NCBI GenBank assembly: GCA_964006375.1
Contig: OZ023268.1
Coordinates: 86,166,858-86,230,857 of the forward strand
DNA: 64,000 bases
DNA from: Tillus elongatus
Lineage: Eukaryota; Arthropoda; Insecta; Coleoptera; Cleridae
Reading direction: 5' to 3'
Positions 63,772-64,000 of this stretch are shown piece by piece. A model generated the notes under the pieces. It made no database searches. It saw only the letters and a list, made by a program, of their open reading frames with translations, and was not told the DNA's origin. Each line of letters opens with the position of its first letter. The first letter of the stretch is position 1. The translations under genes were made by a program, and so were the position numbers.

Positions 63772-64000
63772 TATACATGGAATTCTAAAAAGTATTCGTG
63801 TAAGGTACTTTAAAACGTTAGACGGTTGCTTAAAACGAAATGGTTTAATTTATGTGTTACTATGTATGCTATAAGAATGGAATAATAATAATAATATATT
63901 TGTGATTATTATTTGTACAGTGTGTTGACAAAAAAAGCAAGCTTGTGCTTGTATCCAACACAATTTAGATTACCAATGCAGAGTCCAAAATATTATAAAT
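63772..64000. other. Unassigned end of window
   Basis: AT-rich with a (TAA)n run at 63883-63898; no recognisable gene or element. Confidence 0.4.

Overview
This is an AT-rich window of animal nuclear DNA, most likely insect. Two multi-exon host genes with GT-AG introns lie on the minus strand, and almost everything else is transposable elements. The insect call rests on the element mix: mariner, Tigger/pogo, a DUF4817-type Tc1-like family, Penelope-like elements, RTE and RNase-H LINEs, tRNA-derived SINEs, and a LINE tail of CCTAA repeats (the insect telomere pentamer). I could not name the species.

Host genes, both reconstructed by hand with every splice phase consistent. (1) SZRD1 (SUZ RNA-binding domain-containing 1) is complement(join(3473..3572,13532..13780,13855..13913,14047..14112)), 157 aa. 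(2) DNAJC28 (J domain plus DUF1992) is complement(join(27949..28368,32674..32821,35628..35827,52132..52227,60026..60157,60268..60363)), 363 aa, spread over 32 kb because its introns are full of nested elements. A small intact unrecognised ORF at 57847-58116 lies inside DNAJC28 intron 2.

Layout. 0-14 kb: SINEs, LINEs, a deleted hAT element and a MITE, mostly in the 10-kb SZRD1 intron 3. 14-28 kb: a LINE split by a mariner that is itself split by a poly-A retroposon; a collapsed Ty3/gypsy element inside an inverted repeat; a Penelope remnant; a long-TIR Tc1-like transposon carrying nested Tigger and TIR elements. 28-36 kb: a long-TIR element carrying an RTE LINE fused to a transposase tail, then a Penelope-like element (PLE) with an inverted copy of its own 3' end. 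36-52 kb (DNAJC28 intron 3): LINE fragments and two insertions of a 307-bp tandem repeat. 52-64 kb: a second PLE, LINEs, mariner scraps, an RNase-H LINE sitting exactly on the DNAJC28 exon 2 splice donor, and a Tigger-end element containing a non-autonomous LINE. About ten (TA)n tracts of 60-163 bp punctuate the window.

The most interesting signal is the 307-bp tandem array at 40903-46087. Every monomer encodes what folds by eye as a complete type I hammerhead ribozyme (CUGAAGA core, 5-bp stem II, GAAA, palindromic CCGG stem III, cleavage after GUC, two-part stem I). The array was inserted as one unit with a 10-bp target-site duplication, and its plus-strand part starts exactly at the predicted ribozyme cleavage product. 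An older insertion of the same family (39201-39949) has the same termini and its own TSD. This looks like a retrozyme-like, ribozyme-processed retroelement in a genome whose PLEs carry related hammerheads.
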